From Flavobacterium sp. (lineage in GTDB: Bacteria > Bacteroidota > Bacteroidia > Flavobacteriales > Flavobacteriaceae): 55,605 nucleotides of DNA. The stretch lies in NCBI RefSeq assembly GCF_024305175.1, contig NZ_JAMWYY010000018.1, positions 1 through 55,605 of the forward strand. The letters run 5' to 3'. Under the pieces are notes generated by a model. It was not told the DNA's origin and did not search any database. It was given only the letters and a program-made list of their open reading frames with translations. Each line of letters opens with the position of its first letter. Position 1 is the stretch's first letter. The translations under genes were made by a program, and so were the position numbers. Positions 40,963-49,910 of this stretch are shown here, piece after piece.

Positions 40963-42307
40963 CTTTCTTACCCGATTTATTGACAGGTTGTGGCGCAGGC
41001 GGCACAACTCTCCTGAATACAGCAACATCTTTTACAGAAAGCCTTTCGTTCATCCATTTGCGGAACTTTTCATTATCTGATGCGGGTAAAACTTCGGGGC
41101 TTTCATAAATTACGGCTGTTACCACAAAGGCACTGTCTTTTGCAGTTGCCATACTGTGGTTAGACACCGATAAAGAGGTGATTTCAGGGAAAATAGTTTT
41201 CGCTTCTTTCAGCAATTTCTGGTTATCAAAAGTGTTTTGCGCTATCTGTTTTTCAAGGGCAACTATCCTTAGGTCTTTCCGGTCAATTTCGTTCTCGGTG
41301 CTTTTAATCTCATTAAGAATATCTCCTTTAAGGGCGCTCAGCCTGTCGGTACTGTCCTGCCTTATGAGAAGATGCGTGCCCCGCAGGTATTTATTATCGC
41401 TTATCTGCTTTTCAAGCCTCGCAACTTCATCTTTTTCAAAACGTTTGGATAAAAATGCCAACTCAAGCTGCTTTGGTGAATAGCTTGTTTTTTTATAAAC
41501 AACGGTATAACCTTTCTCTGTAAACTCATCGTTTATAAAATCATTAGTATTTTTAGTAAACTGCTGCTGCCTGTATAGAGAATAGGCAAGGTAACTGCTT
41601 GGCACCAGCATGGCAATTATTAAAACAGTAATGGATATACGTACCTGTTTTTGCTGCTTTTCGTTTACCTGCTTTACGGCAGGATAGCCTAAGTATTTAA
41701 CGATAAAAAAAGTAGAGATTCCTATAAAAACACAGTTAATGCAATATAGGTAAAAAGCGCCTAAAAAATAGCTGATTTGCCATGTGGCAAGCCCGTAACC
41801 TGCAGTACACAAAGGCGGCATAAGCGCTGTTGCTATGGCTACGCCGGGTATCGGGTTTCCTTTCTCGGTACGGGTTACAGCAATAACCCCTACTATACCG
41901 CCAAAAAAAGCAATTAGTATATCATATATGTTAGGCGAGGTTCGCGCTAAGAGTTCCGACTGCACGTCTTTAAAAGGGCTGGCAAAGAAATAAACAGTAG
42001 AAACCGTAAGGCTTACCAAAGTAGAATTAAGCAGGTTCCGTAACGATTTACGCAAAAGGCTGAAATCATAAACACCAAGTGCAAACCCGGCGCCCACAAT
42101 AGGGCCCATTAGCGGCGATATTAACATTGCACCTATAACCACTGCGGTAGAGTTTACATTAAGCCCTATAGAGGCTATTATAATAGCGCAGGCGAGTATC
42201 CATAGGTTAGCCCCTTTGTAGCTGATGTTCTTCTTTACGCTTTCAAAGATCTTTTCGCGGTCGTCTTCACCTTCATGAAGGTTGAACAGGGAAGTAATTT
42301 TGTTCAT
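40952..42307 (-). CDS. DUF389 membrane protein with coiled-coil C-terminal extension
   Basis: A 451-residue protein. Residues 1-250 form the DUF389/TIGR00341 membrane domain with about six helices (NSTAVVIGAMLISPLMGPIVGAGFALG and GVAIATALMPPLCTAGYGLA are its landmarks). The last 200 residues are soluble, with a charged heptad-like stretch (about 330-365) and a basic end KSGKKAKK. The family's function is unknown. Start at 42307 is chosen because the longer form adds a second hydrophobic segment that is unlikely before MNKITSLFN. Ends with an 11-nt overlap with nhaA. Confidence 0.82.
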   Translation of the reverse strand: MNKITSLFNLHEGEDDREKIFESVKKNISYKGANLWILACAIIIASIGLNVNSTAVVIGAMLISPLMGPIVGAGFALGVYDFSLLRKSLRNLLNSTLVSLTVSTVYFFASPFKDVQSELLARTSPNIYDILIAFFGGIVGVIAVTRTEKGNPIPGVAIATALMPPLCTAGYGLATWQISYFLGAFYLYCINCVFIGISTFFIVKYLGYPAVKQVNEKQQKQVRISITVLIIAMLVPSSYLAYSLYRQQQFTKNTNDFINDEFTEKGYTVVYKKTSYSPKQLELAFLSKRFEKDEVARLEKQISDNKYLRGTHLLIRQDSTDRLSALKGDILNEIKSTENEIDRKDLRIVALEKQIAQNTFDNQKLLKEAKTIFPEITSLSVSNHSMATAKDSAFVVTAVIYESPEVLPASDNEKFRKWMNERLSVKDVAVFRRVVPPAPQPVNKSGKKAKK

Positions 42308-42410
42308 AAACATTATACTGCTTAAACTATAGCAAGATAAAAATAGCAATTTTAGCCGCAGCAGCAAGAATTATCCTGCAACACAGTTAAACTTTAACAG
42401 CTTTTTTAAA

Positions 42411-42440
42411 AAACAAAAACCTTCCCGTTAAAGGAAGGCT
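42411..42440 (-). terminator. Terminator downstream of ribH
   Basis: On the minus strand GCCTTCC, a short loop and GGAAGG are followed by TTTTTG and a further T-rich stretch. It ends the TPR-ribH transcript. Confidence 0.8.
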
Positions 42441-42464
42441 TATATTATTAGTTACTTTTTGCGA

Positions 42465-42956
42465 CTATTCTGTTTCTCTTTTCAGGTTAGCCATTATAAC
42501 CGCTGCCACAGCGGCTTCGGTTCCTTTGTTACCGTGCGTTCCACCGCTCCTGTCTATTGCCTGTTGCAGGTTATTATCAGTAAGTACACAAAAAATAACA
42601 GGTATATCTGTCTGCACATTCAGGTCTTTTATCCCCTGCGACACAGCCTCGCATACAAAATCAAAATGCTTGGTTTCGCCCTGTATAACACTGCCAATAG
42701 CTATAACAGCATCTACTTTTTGGGTTTGTATCATGCGCTTGCAGCCGTATATCAGCTCAAAGCTGCCGGGTACATCCCAACGGGTAATATCGGCTTCATT
42801 TGCACCAAGATCTAAAAGGGCCTCAACAGCGCCATTGTAAAGGCCGGTTGTTACATTAGTGTTCCACCCTGAAACAACAATCCCAAACCGAAAACCTTTC
42901 GCGTTTGGGATTGTGTTCTTATCATATTCTGATAAATTCTTATTTGCTGTAGCCAT
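42465..42956 (-). CDS. ribH: 6,7-dimethyl-8-ribityllumazine synthase
   Basis: Penultimate enzyme of riboflavin synthesis, forming lumazine from the aminopyrimidine and dihydroxybutanone phosphate. The 163-residue protein shows FGIVVSGWNTNVT, the WDVPGSFELIYGCKR loop, VIAIGSVIQGETKHFDFVCEAV with the catalytic histidine, and PVIFCVLTDNNLQQAIDRSG. It normally assembles as a large icosahedral or pentameric particle. It is 4 bp after the TPR protein gene, and ribD lies 16 kb away, so the pathway genes are scattered. Confidence 0.96.
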   Translation of the reverse strand: MATANKNLSEYDKNTIPNAKGFRFGIVVSGWNTNVTTGLYNGAVEALLDLGANEADITRWDVPGSFELIYGCKRMIQTQKVDAVIAIGSVIQGETKHFDFVCEAVSQGIKDLNVQTDIPVIFCVLTDNNLQQAIDRSGGTHGNKGTEAAVAAVIMANLKRETE

Positions 42957-42960
42957 ATGC

Positions 42961-43737
42961 TTATTCGCTCATTGCAATATAACCGTCTATAGAAGTAGCT
43001 TCGGGCGATGCTGTGTAGCTGTCTTTTATTTCCTGGAAATATTTAAGTGCGTCTTGTTTTTTGTTAAGCGTTAAAGCTGCCTGTCCCGCCTTGAAAAGGA
43101 AACGTGGCCTTGTAAGGTCGTTCTTGCTTGCATCTGCAGCCTTTACATAATACTCAAGCGCATCTTCTGTTTGGTTTACCTGTACAAAAGCATCACCTTT
43201 AGCGCCAAAAGCCATTGCTTTAAGCACTTCGTCTTCTGTAGAAAACTCGTCAAGCTGTGCAACTGCCTCTTTATATTTACCTGTATTAAGGTAAGCCATA
43301 CCTGCAAAATAATGTGCTATGTTGGCAGCATCAGTACCGGAGTAATTATCTATAATACCAAGAAAGCCCAGTTTCCCCTCTCCGCCGTTAAGCGACAGGT
43401 TGTACAAAGAGTCATTAGCTGTTTGTGCATCTACAGCCTGTGTAAAATATTGCTGTGCCTGAAACATTTCATTGGCAGCTTCTTCTTCTTTAGGTGTTAC
43501 AACAAACTTATTGTAAAGCAGGTATCCTATTGTAACAAGGGCAATGGCACCAATTATTGAAAAGATTATTTTCTGGTTTTTCTCAACCCACTCCTCCGTT
43601 TTTGAAGCGCCCTGGTCTAAACTTTCAAAAACCTCAGCAGTAGTACTGTTATCGTCAAAAGTTTGCTCAACAGGTTCAACTTCTTTTACCTCTTCCGGTT
43701 TAGGAGCTTTATATCCTCTTTTGTTATAAGTAGCCAT
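42961..43737 (-). CDS. Membrane-anchored TPR protein (YfgM-like)
   Basis: A 258-residue protein with an acidic cytosolic N-terminus (about 1-57), one transmembrane helix (about 58-78, IIFSIIGAIALVTIGYLLYN) and a periplasmic region of TPR-type repeats (AANIAHYFAGMAYLNTGKYKEAV, KAMAFGAKGDAFVQVNQTEDALEYY, PRFLFKAGQAALTLNKKQDALKYF). The layout matches YfgM, a periplasmic chaperone partner of the Sec translocon in E. coli; assignment is inferred. A TATTTTTG promoter element lies 21 bp upstream. Four bp before ribH, so likely co-transcribed. Confidence 0.8.
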   Translation of the reverse strand: MATYNKRGYKAPKPEEVKEVEPVEQTFDDNSTTAEVFESLDQGASKTEEWVEKNQKIIFSIIGAIALVTIGYLLYNKFVVTPKEEEAANEMFQAQQYFTQAVDAQTANDSLYNLSLNGGEGKLGFLGIIDNYSGTDAANIAHYFAGMAYLNTGKYKEAVAQLDEFSTEDEVLKAMAFGAKGDAFVQVNQTEDALEYYVKAADASKNDLTRPRFLFKAGQAALTLNKKQDALKYFQEIKDSYTASPEATSIDGYIAMSE

Positions 43738-43758
43738 TTATTATAATTTTGTGAGCCG

Positions 43759-43766
43759 CAAAAATA
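43759..43766 (-). promoter_or_regulatory. TPR-ribH promoter -7 element
   Basis: On the minus strand this is TATTTTTG, a full TAnnTTTG match 21 bp before the TPR gene start. The 144-bp divergent region also holds the recF promoter, for which only an imperfect ATAATTTG (43812-43819) is seen. Confidence 0.5.
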
Positions 43767-43881
43767 AAATTTTTATTCAATAATAAAATATCTTTTTGTC
43801 GATATTTTTCGATAATTTGCGGCTTCCTTATTAATTACCGCCAATTTATACAAGGTTCTCACAATCAGAAGCCATTTCATA

Positions 43882-44961
43882 ATGTACTTAAAGAAATTAT
43901 CACTTCTCAATTATAAGAACATTGCCGAGGCAGATTATGAGTTTGATGCCAAAATAAACTGTTTTGTGGGCAAAAACGGGGTAGGCAAAACGAATGTGCT
44001 CGATGCGGTGTACCACCTTGCCTACGGCAAAAGCTATTTTAACCCGCTTGCATTACAGAATATAAAACATACCGAAGACTTTTTTGTAATAGACGGTGTT
44101 TTTGAAAAAGAAGAGCGCAACGAAAATATTGTTTGCAGCCTGAAACGCGGCCAGAAAAAGGTACTGAAGCGCAACGGGAAGCCTTATGAAAAGTTCAGTG
44201 AACATATAGGCTTTATTCCGCTTGTAATGATATCGCCCAGCGATAACGACCTTATTACGGAAGGCAGCGAAACCCGCCGCAAGTTTATAGACAGCGTTAT
44301 ATCGCAGCTTGATGCGGCTTATCTGCAACAACTAATCAATTACCAAAAGGTAGTATCGCAGCGCAACGCGCTTTTAAAGTATTTTGCCCTGAACCACACT
44401 TTTGACAAAGACACACTTGGCATTTATAATGAGCAGATGGCAGCGTTAGGCCACGCTGTTTTTGAAAAGCGAAAGCAGTTTTTACAGGATTTTATACCCA
44501 TTTTCAACAGCCATCACCATAATATAACAGGCTCTGAGGAGACCGTAACATTAAAGTATGACAGCCAGCTTTATGAAAAGCCGCTTTCTGACCTGCTGGA
44601 TGAAAACCTGCAACGCGACAGGGTGCTGCAATATACAAGTATTGGCATACACAAAGACGATCTTTCTTTTGAGATTGAAGAGCATCCTATAAAAAAGTTT
44701 GGTTCGCAGGGGCAGCAGAAATCTTTTCTTATAGCACTTAAACTGGCACAGTTTGAGTTTATAAAAAAGCAAAGCGGCGTACTGCCGATATTACTTTTTG
44801 ATGATATTTTTGACAAACTGGATGAAACCCGGGTAGAAAAAATTGTGCAGATGATAAACAATAAAACCTTCGGGCAAATCTTTATATCTGACACGCACCC
44901 CGAGCGTACAGAAAACATAGTGAAAGCTACCCACCAGAGCTACAGGATATTTAACTTGTAG
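43882..44961 (+). CDS. recF: DNA replication and repair protein RecF
   Basis: SMC-like ATPase of 359 residues that helps load RecA at gapped DNA. Walker A is [14 protein letters not shown] (about 29-42), the ABC-type signature is in [21 protein letters not shown], and Walker B in [17 protein letters not shown]. It starts [14 protein letters not shown], the usual family beginning. It is separate from dnaA (12 kb away) and no dnaN is adjacent, unlike the classical dnaA-dnaN-recF order. Forty nucleotides downstream a toxin-antitoxin pair begins. Confidence 0.95.
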   Translation: MYLKKLSLLNYKNIAEADYEFDAKINCFVGKNGVGKTNVLDAVYHLAYGKSYFNPLALQNIKHTEDFFVIDGVFEKEERNENIVCSLKRGQKKVLKRNGKPYEKFSEHIGFIPLVMISPSDNDLITEGSETRRKFIDSVISQLDAAYLQQLINYQKVVSQRNALLKYFALNHTFDKDTLGIYNEQMAALGHAVFEKRKQFLQDFIPIFNSHHHNITGSEETVTLKYDSQLYEKPLSDLLDENLQRDRVLQYTSIGIHKDDLSFEIEEHPIKKFGSQGQQKSFLIALKLAQFEFIKKQSGVLPILLFDDIFDKLDETRVEKIVQMINNKTFGQIFISDTHPERTENIVKATHQSYRIFNL

Positions 44962-45001
44962 CAGATGTGTTTTTTAATTAAATTCGTAAAAACTTATCAT
45001 C

Positions 45002-45232
45002 ATGAACCTTCAGTACATATTAGATAGTAAAGGAGAAACAACAGGTGTTTTTATCCCTATTAAAGAATGGCTCTCATTTAAAAAGAAATTTAAAGGTATT
45101 GAAAGTGAAATAACAGAAATACCCGACTGGCATAAACAGGAAATAGACAGGCGCCTTGAGGGTATTGCCGACGGCAAAACAGACCTGCTGGATTTTGAAG
45201 CAACAATTGATGAACTTGACAAAGGTCTGTAA
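45002..45232 (+). CDS. Putative type II antitoxin
   Basis: A 76-residue acidic protein (MNLQYILDSKGETTGVFIPI at the start) that begins with a short strand-turn typical of small antitoxins or prevent-host-death-like proteins and ends with a helical acidic tail (KTDLLDFEATIDELDKGL). It is placed 2 bp before a RelE/ParE-like toxin gene, the usual antitoxin-first order. No DNA-binding motif is clear. It should neutralise the toxin by direct binding; the assignment relies mostly on context and size. Confidence 0.75.
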   Translation: MNLQYILDSKGETTGVFIPIKEWLSFKKKFKGIESEITEIPDWHKQEIDRRLEGIADGKTDLLDFEATIDELDKGL

Positions 45233-45234
45233 TT

Positions 45235-45516
45235 TTGAAAATTATAATTACTAAAGAAGCTAAAGCTGAATTAAAAGCTTCTGCTGAATGGTATGAGAAC
45301 AGGCAAAAAGGACTCGGTAAAAGATTTCTAAAGGCAATAAAGGAAGAAGTTTCTTTTATAAGTAAAAATCCTGATGCGGCAGTTACTCGCTACAAGGATG
45401 TCCGCACTACCGCAGTGTCAATTTTTCCTTACCTTATTCATTATTACATAAAAGAAGACTCGATAATTATCATTGGTGTACTGCACACCTCCCTTAATCC
45501 TGTAAACAGAAAATAA
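45235..45516 (+). CDS. RelE/ParE superfamily toxin with TTG start
   Basis: A 93-residue basic protein with the ParE/RelE fold pattern: KIIITKEAKAELKASAEWYENRQKGLG as strand-helix, RFLKAIKEEVSFISKNPDAA helix, and the two terminal strands VRTTAVSIFPYLIHYYI and SIIIIGVLHTSLNP. The His in VLHTSLNP and the R/K positions match the ParE-like subgroup, which poisons gyrase, though RelE-like RNase action cannot be excluded. An in-frame stop lies six codons upstream, so the start is TTG at 45235, 2 bp after the antitoxin stop. Confidence 0.87.
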   Translation: MKIIITKEAKAELKASAEWYENRQKGLGKRFLKAIKEEVSFISKNPDAAVTRYKDVRTTAVSIFPYLIHYYIKEDSIIIIGVLHTSLNPVNRK

Positions 45517-45517
45517 T

Positions 45518-46192
45518 ATGGCAATACCAACTGAAGTCCTTGATTTTATTACCGATCTAAAAGATAACAATAACCGCGAGTGGTTTCAGGCCAACCAAAA
45601 ACGCTATAATGAATATAAAAAAGCCTATAAAAACATTACGGAGGCTTTTATAGCTGAAATCAGTAAAGGCGATCCGTCATTACAACAACTTGAATTTAAG
45701 AGCTGTACTTTCCGCATTAACCGCGATATACGCTTCAGTAAAGACAAGTCGCCTTATAAAACCAACATGGGCATGTGGTTTTCGGCAGGCAGCAAACACA
45801 ATAACATGGCTGGCTATTATGTCCACATAGAAAAAGGAGCAAGCTTTATTGCAGGAGGGCTTTATTGCCCCCAGGCCGACGAACTGAAAAAAACACGCCG
45901 TGAAATAGCCGGATTTTATGAAGACCTTGAAGAAATAGTTGAAGATAAAAACTTTAAAAAGATATATGCAGGTTTTGACCGTGACGAAAACAATACACTA
46001 AAAACCGCACCTAAAGATTACCCTAAAGACCATCCGGCAATAGAATTTCTTAAGCTGAAAAGCTTTACTGCAACAGCAAAAATTACAGATAAAGAACTGG
46101 AAAGCGATAATTTTGTGGCAGAAACTTCTAAAAAGCTTTTGGTGTTAAAACCTTTGGTGGAGTTTATAAACCGTGGACTTACCACCGAATAA
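45518..46192 (+). CDS. DUF2461 domain protein
   Basis: A 224-residue soluble protein of the DUF2461 family. LKDNNNREWFQANQKRYNEYKKAY, FRINRDIRFSKDKSPYKTNMGMWFS, GYYVHIEKGASFIAGGLY and KTAPKDYPKDHPAIEFLKLKSF are its landmarks. No biochemical function is known for the family. It starts one nucleotide after the toxin stop codon and so could be co-transcribed with the toxin-antitoxin pair, but that may be chance. Confidence 0.9.
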   Translation: MAIPTEVLDFITDLKDNNNREWFQANQKRYNEYKKAYKNITEAFIAEISKGDPSLQQLEFKSCTFRINRDIRFSKDKSPYKTNMGMWFSAGSKHNNMAGYYVHIEKGASFIAGGLYCPQADELKKTRREIAGFYEDLEEIVEDKNFKKIYAGFDRDENNTLKTAPKDYPKDHPAIEFLKLKSFTATAKITDKELESDNFVAETSKKLLVLKPLVEFINRGLTTE

Positions 46193-46198
46193 ATAGCT

Positions 46199-46206
46199 TA
46201 CTTTTG
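46199..46206 (+). promoter_or_regulatory. murB promoter -7 element
   Basis: TACTTTTG fits TAnnTTTG exactly and sits 17 bp before the murB ATG. Confidence 0.5.
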
Positions 46207-46223
46207 CGCTCAAATTACAGATC

Positions 46224-47237
46224 ATGCAAATCAGCACCAATTTTAATTTAAAAGACTATAATACATTTGGCATTGCTGCCCATGCAAAAGAATTTATATC
46301 GGTAAAAACTACAGAAGAGCTTGCAACTGTTCTGGCGGAAAACAAAGGCAGAAAACTTTTTATACTGGGTGGCGGCAGCAATATGCTGCTTACGCAGGAT
46401 GTAGATGCGCTTGTTATACATATCAATATAAAGGGAAAACAAATTACCGAACAACAAAATGGTTATGCGCATGTTAAAGCAATGGCAGGCGAAAACTGGC
46501 ATGAGTTTGTTCTGTTTTGTATAGAGAACAATCTGGGCGGGCTGGAAAACCTGTCACTCATTCCCGGTAATGTGGGCACAACCCCAATACAGAACATTGG
46601 CGCCTATGGCACAGAGATAAAAGATACTTTCGTGTCTTGCGAGGCAATGGATATAGCCACTCAGGAAATAAAGACTTTTACAAAAGAGGAGTGTGAATTC
46701 GCCTACAGGGAAAGTATTTTTAAAGGCAGGCTGAAAGGCAAATACATAATTACTTCTGTAACCTTCAGGCTTACTGAAAGAGACCATAAAATAAATACTG
46801 CTTATGGGGATATTACCGACAAATTAATTGATAAAGGTATAATTGTACCCACCATTAAAGACGTAAGCGATGCCGTAATAGCTATAAGGCAGAGTAAACT
46901 GCCCGATCCTAAAGAACTGGGCAACAGCGGTAGCTTTTTCAAAAACCCTATTGTGCCTAAAGCTTTGTTTGAAAAAATACAGGCACAACATCCGTTAATG
47001 CCATATTATGTAGTATCAGAAACCGAAGTAAAAGTACCTGCCGGCTGGCTTATAGAGCAAAGCGGCTTTAAAGGCAAACGCTTTGGCGATGCAGGCGTAC
47101 ATACCAAACAAGCATTGGTAATTGTTAATTATGGCAATGCTACCGGCCGCGAGCTACTGGACCTATCTAAAAAAATACAGGAAACCGTTCTTGAAAAGTT
47201 TGGCATACAAATAGAAGCCGAAGTAAATATCATATAA
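46224..47237 (+). CDS. murB: UDP-N-acetylenolpyruvoylglucosamine reductase
   Basis: FAD-dependent reductase that turns the MurA product into UDP-MurNAc. The 337-residue protein is of the long type I form. FAD-binding motifs are LFILGGGSNMLLTQD and SLIPGNVGTTPIQNIGAYG; the catalytic serine is in ELGNSGSFFKNP and the catalytic glutamate in the C-terminal IEAEVNII. Starts STNFNLKDYNTFGI. An inverted repeat follows the stop codon. Confidence 0.96.
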   Translation: MQISTNFNLKDYNTFGIAAHAKEFISVKTTEELATVLAENKGRKLFILGGGSNMLLTQDVDALVIHINIKGKQITEQQNGYAHVKAMAGENWHEFVLFCIENNLGGLENLSLIPGNVGTTPIQNIGAYGTEIKDTFVSCEAMDIATQEIKTFTKEECEFAYRESIFKGRLKGKYIITSVTFRLTERDHKINTAYGDITDKLIDKGIIVPTIKDVSDAVIAIRQSKLPDPKELGNSGSFFKNPIVPKALFEKIQAQHPLMPYYVVSETEVKVPAGWLIEQSGFKGKRFGDAGVHTKQALVIVNYGNATGRELLDLSKKIQETVLEKFGIQIEAEVNII

Positions 47238-47291
47238 CTTTCAGCTTTAGTTGATAAATCAAATTTTTTATAAAAAACTAAAAGCTGAAAG
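47238..47291 (+). terminator. Long-loop hairpin after murB
   Basis: CTTTCAGCTTTAG (47238-47250) and CTAAAAGCTGAAAG (47278-47291) are complementary with a one-base bulge. The loop is 27 nt and AT-rich. The arms can also be read in the opposite direction, so strand preference is not certain. Confidence 0.45.
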
Positions 47292-47314
47292 CTTACCGCT
47301 TTGTTACTTTTAAC

Positions 47315-47322
47315 TAATTTTG
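47315..47322 (+). promoter_or_regulatory. Promoter -7 element for the glycosyltransferase gene
   Basis: TAATTTTG matches TAnnTTTG, 28 bp before the ATG at 47351. Confidence 0.5.
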
Positions 47323-47350
47323 CGGCTGTAGAAAACAGCCATCACCTTTT

Positions 47351-48457
47351 ATGCTTGACATTACTTTCTATGTGTTTGTGGGTATAACCGTACTGCAACT
47401 GGTTTACTATCTGGGTATATTCGGAAAGTTCGCCTTTTCCAAACCCAAAGAATCCAATCCTAAAAAAATTCCCGTTTCGGTAATTTACTGTGCTAAGAAC
47501 GAAGCAGAGAAAGCAAGGCAGTTTGTTCCGCTACTGGCAACACAAAATTATCCTGACTTTGAGCTTGTACTTATAGACGACGCTTCATCTGACGAGACAC
47601 TGGATGTCTTTGAGGAGTTTGAAAAACAGTATCCTAACATAAGGCTGGTTAAGGTAGAAAACAACGAAGCTTTTTGGGGGAATAAAAAATACGCGCTCAC
47701 ATTAGGCATTAAGGCTGCATCTAAAGAATATTTATTGTTTACTGATGGTGACTGCTATCCTGCTTCTGCAGACTGGATTGCGCAAATGAGTTCGCATTTT
47801 ACACTTAAAAAAACTATAGTATTGGGCTACGGGGCTTATGAAAAAATTAAAGGCTCATTCCTTAATAAAATTATCCGTTTTGATGCCGTGCTTACCGCAA
47901 CACAGTATTTTGCATGGGCTAAACTGGGCAGGCCCTATACCGGCGAAGGCCGCAACCTTGCCTATAAAAAGGAAGAATTTTTTAAAGTGAACGGTTTTAT
48001 AGACCATATGAATATCCGCACTGGTGAAGATGCCCTTTTTATAAACCAGGCAGCACGCAAGCATAACACAACCGTTTGTTTTACACCTGACAGCTTTACC
48101 TATTGCGAACCTAAAAAAAATTACAAAGCCTGGTTTTACCAAAAACGCAGGCAGGAATATACCGCATCGTTTTTCAGGGCTTCAGATAAATTTCAGCTAA
48201 AGTTGTTCAGCATCAGCCAGGTCATGTTTTTTATACTGTTTATTGCGCTGCTTGCACTTCAGTATAACTGGATGTTTGTAGTGCCTGTTATAGCATTGCG
48301 CTACCTGTGCAGTTGGATTGCCTTTGGCTACAGTGCTGCTAAACTGAAAGAAAAAGATGTGGTGTACTGGTTTCCGGTTATAGAAATTATCCTTATCTTC
48401 ACAAGGGTAAATGTTTTCTTCACCAATATGTTTTCAAAACCGGTACATTGGAAATAA
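47351..48457 (+). CDS. Membrane-bound family 2 glycosyltransferase
   Basis: A 368-residue protein with an N-terminal helix (about 4-25), a cytosolic GT-A domain and about two or three C-terminal helices from residue 285. GT2 motifs are VSVIYCAKNEAEKARQFVP, LVLIDDASSDETLDV, LLFTDGDCYPASADWI (DxD type) and TGEDALFINQAA; the QKRRQEY in the Q/RxxRW position marks a processive-like enzyme. It probably builds a surface polysaccharide or glycolipid, substrate unknown. Its last 10 nt overlap the ECF sigma factor gene. Confidence 0.88.
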   Translation: MLDITFYVFVGITVLQLVYYLGIFGKFAFSKPKESNPKKIPVSVIYCAKNEAEKARQFVPLLATQNYPDFELVLIDDASSDETLDVFEEFEKQYPNIRLVKVENNEAFWGNKKYALTLGIKAASKEYLLFTDGDCYPASADWIAQMSSHFTLKKTIVLGYGAYEKIKGSFLNKIIRFDAVLTATQYFAWAKLGRPYTGEGRNLAYKKEEFFKVNGFIDHMNIRTGEDALFINQAARKHNTTVCFTPDSFTYCEPKKNYKAWFYQKRRQEYTASFFRASDKFQLKLFSISQVMFFILFIALLALQYNWMFVVPVIALRYLCSWIAFGYSAAKLKEKDVVYWFPVIEIILIFTRVNVFFTNMFSKPVHWK

Positions 48458-49020
48458 ATTCAGCGCTTATACAGCAAAATATAGCCAAAGCCAAAACAGG
48501 CGACCAGGTGGCTTTTACATTTCTCCTTGATTTTTTCTGGAATGAGGTTTATGGTTTTATGCTGAAACGCACCCAGAATGAAACCGATACCGAGGATATT
48601 GTTATAGAAACTTTTTCGAAGGCTTTTGACCGGATAAGTACCTATAACCCCGAGTATGCCTTTAACACCTGGCTTATAGCTATTGCTAAAAATGTGCATA
48701 TAGATATGTTGCGCAAAAAGCGCTCTTCGCTATTTGTAGATATAAGTGAGGACGATGACAGGCGCGCCTATAATATTGCTGACGAGTCGGCATCTGCTGA
48801 GGATGAGTTGATACAGGAACAAAACCTTTCCAGGCTGCTGGAGTGTATTAAAAAGCTAAAGCCGCAGTATCAGGAAGTAATACAGCTACGCTACTTTCAG
48901 GAGCAAAGCTATCAGGAAATTGCTAACCAGCTTAATGAGCCGCTAAATAACATCAAGGTAAAACTGCTAAGGGCGAAAAAGCTGCTGGCCGATATCATCA
49001 AGAACAAAGGCAACTGCTGA
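48448..49020 (+). CDS. ECF-type RNA polymerase sigma factor, TTG start
   Basis: A 190-residue sigma-70 family protein with regions 2 and 4 only. Region 2: DTEDIVIETFSKAFDRI and FNTWLIAIAKNVHIDMLRKKR; region 4: LKPQYQEVIQLRYFQEQSYQEIANQL with the helix-turn-helix NNIKVKLLRAKKLLADII. No in-frame ATG precedes region 2, so translation should start at TTG 48448, inside the glycosyltransferase gene's end. No anti-sigma factor gene follows (the next gene is on the other strand), so control is by another route. Confidence 0.88.
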   Translation: MEINSALIQQNIAKAKTGDQVAFTFLLDFFWNEVYGFMLKRTQNETDTEDIVIETFSKAFDRISTYNPEYAFNTWLIAIAKNVHIDMLRKKRSSLFVDISEDDDRRAYNIADESASAEDELIQEQNLSRLLECIKKLKPQYQEVIQLRYFQEQSYQEIANQLNEPLNNIKVKLLRAKKLLADIIKNKGNC

Positions 49021-49021
49021 T

Positions 49022-49909
49022 TTACTTTTTAACGTGAGTAAGGAGGCTCTCCAGGCTGCCGTTGTAAATATTTACATCTACATTGCCCTCAATACCCTTT
49101 ATTTGTGCCTGGTCTGTAAATTGCCAAAACAGCCATTCCTTTTTTATATCTTCCTCAAAAAAACTGTAATTGGCTATCCAGACCCTGTAACCGGAAAATT
49201 CTTTCTTAAGAAAATCTGTGTAAAAGCTCTCACCACTATACAGTATCGGCTGTATGCCATAATGTGCCTCTACCCTGCCCAGCCAGCGTTGCAATCCAAC
49301 TTTCAGGCTGTCCATACTTTGCCGGTTAGGTATCTTTTCTATATCAAGCACAGGTGGCAGGTCGCCTTTAGCCAGTTTAACGGTTTTTATAAAATGCTCT
49401 GCCTGCACAAGCGAGTTCTCGTCTGGCCTGTAGTAATGGTATGCGCCGCGAATGTAGCCGTTCTCCCCCGCTTTTTTCCAGTTGTGGGTAAAGCGGGTAT
49501 CTTTACCGTTTTTACCGGCTGTGGCGCGCATAAATATAAAATGTAGTGGAAATTCTTCTTCTGCCTTTTGTAATTCTTCCCAGTTAATGCGTCCTTGGTA
49601 GTGCGATACATCAATACCAAACACTTTATCCTTATTTCGACCTACAATTTCATAAATACGCAGGTCGGCAAGCTTGCGCTCTTCTTTGGTAAGCGCATCT
49701 ATATTTTTATCGGTTTTAAAACCAAGGTAATACAATAGCCCGTTATGGTATTTGTAGGCAACAACAAGTAGTACAGCAATAAAAACGAGAATAACCCAAC
49801 GCTTTGCTTTTTGCCAGGAATGAGGCTGTTTGCTTTTGCGGGCAGACCTGCGCTTGGCCACAGGCTTTTTCTTTACTACTGTTACTTTTTTAGGCGCAGG
49901 GCGCTTCAT
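49022..49909 (-). CDS. Glycoside hydrolase family 25 lysozyme
   Basis: A 295-residue muramidase. A strongly basic N-terminus (about 1-35, Arg/Lys/Pro) precedes a transmembrane helix (about 36-52), then a linker and the GH25 barrel from about 95: FGIDVSHYQGRINWEEL with the catalytic aspartate, FIFMRATAGKNGKD, GAYHYYR, and PPVLDIEKIPN with the catalytic glutamate. It is likely a membrane-anchored periplasmic enzyme that cleaves peptidoglycan during growth or turnover, or acts on other bacteria. One bp after pssA on the same strand. Confidence 0.92.
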   Translation of the reverse strand: MKRPAPKKVTVVKKKPVAKRRSARKSKQPHSWQKAKRWVILVFIAVLLVVAYKYHNGLLYYLGFKTDKNIDALTKEERKLADLRIYEIVGRNKDKVFGIDVSHYQGRINWEELQKAEEEFPLHFIFMRATAGKNGKDTRFTHNWKKAGENGYIRGAYHYYRPDENSLVQAEHFIKTVKLAKGDLPPVLDIEKIPNRQSMDSLKVGLQRWLGRVEAHYGIQPILYSGESFYTDFLKKEFSGYRVWIANYSFFEEDIKKEWLFWQFTDQAQIKGIEGNVDVNIYNGSLESLLTHVKK

Positions 49910-49910
49910 G

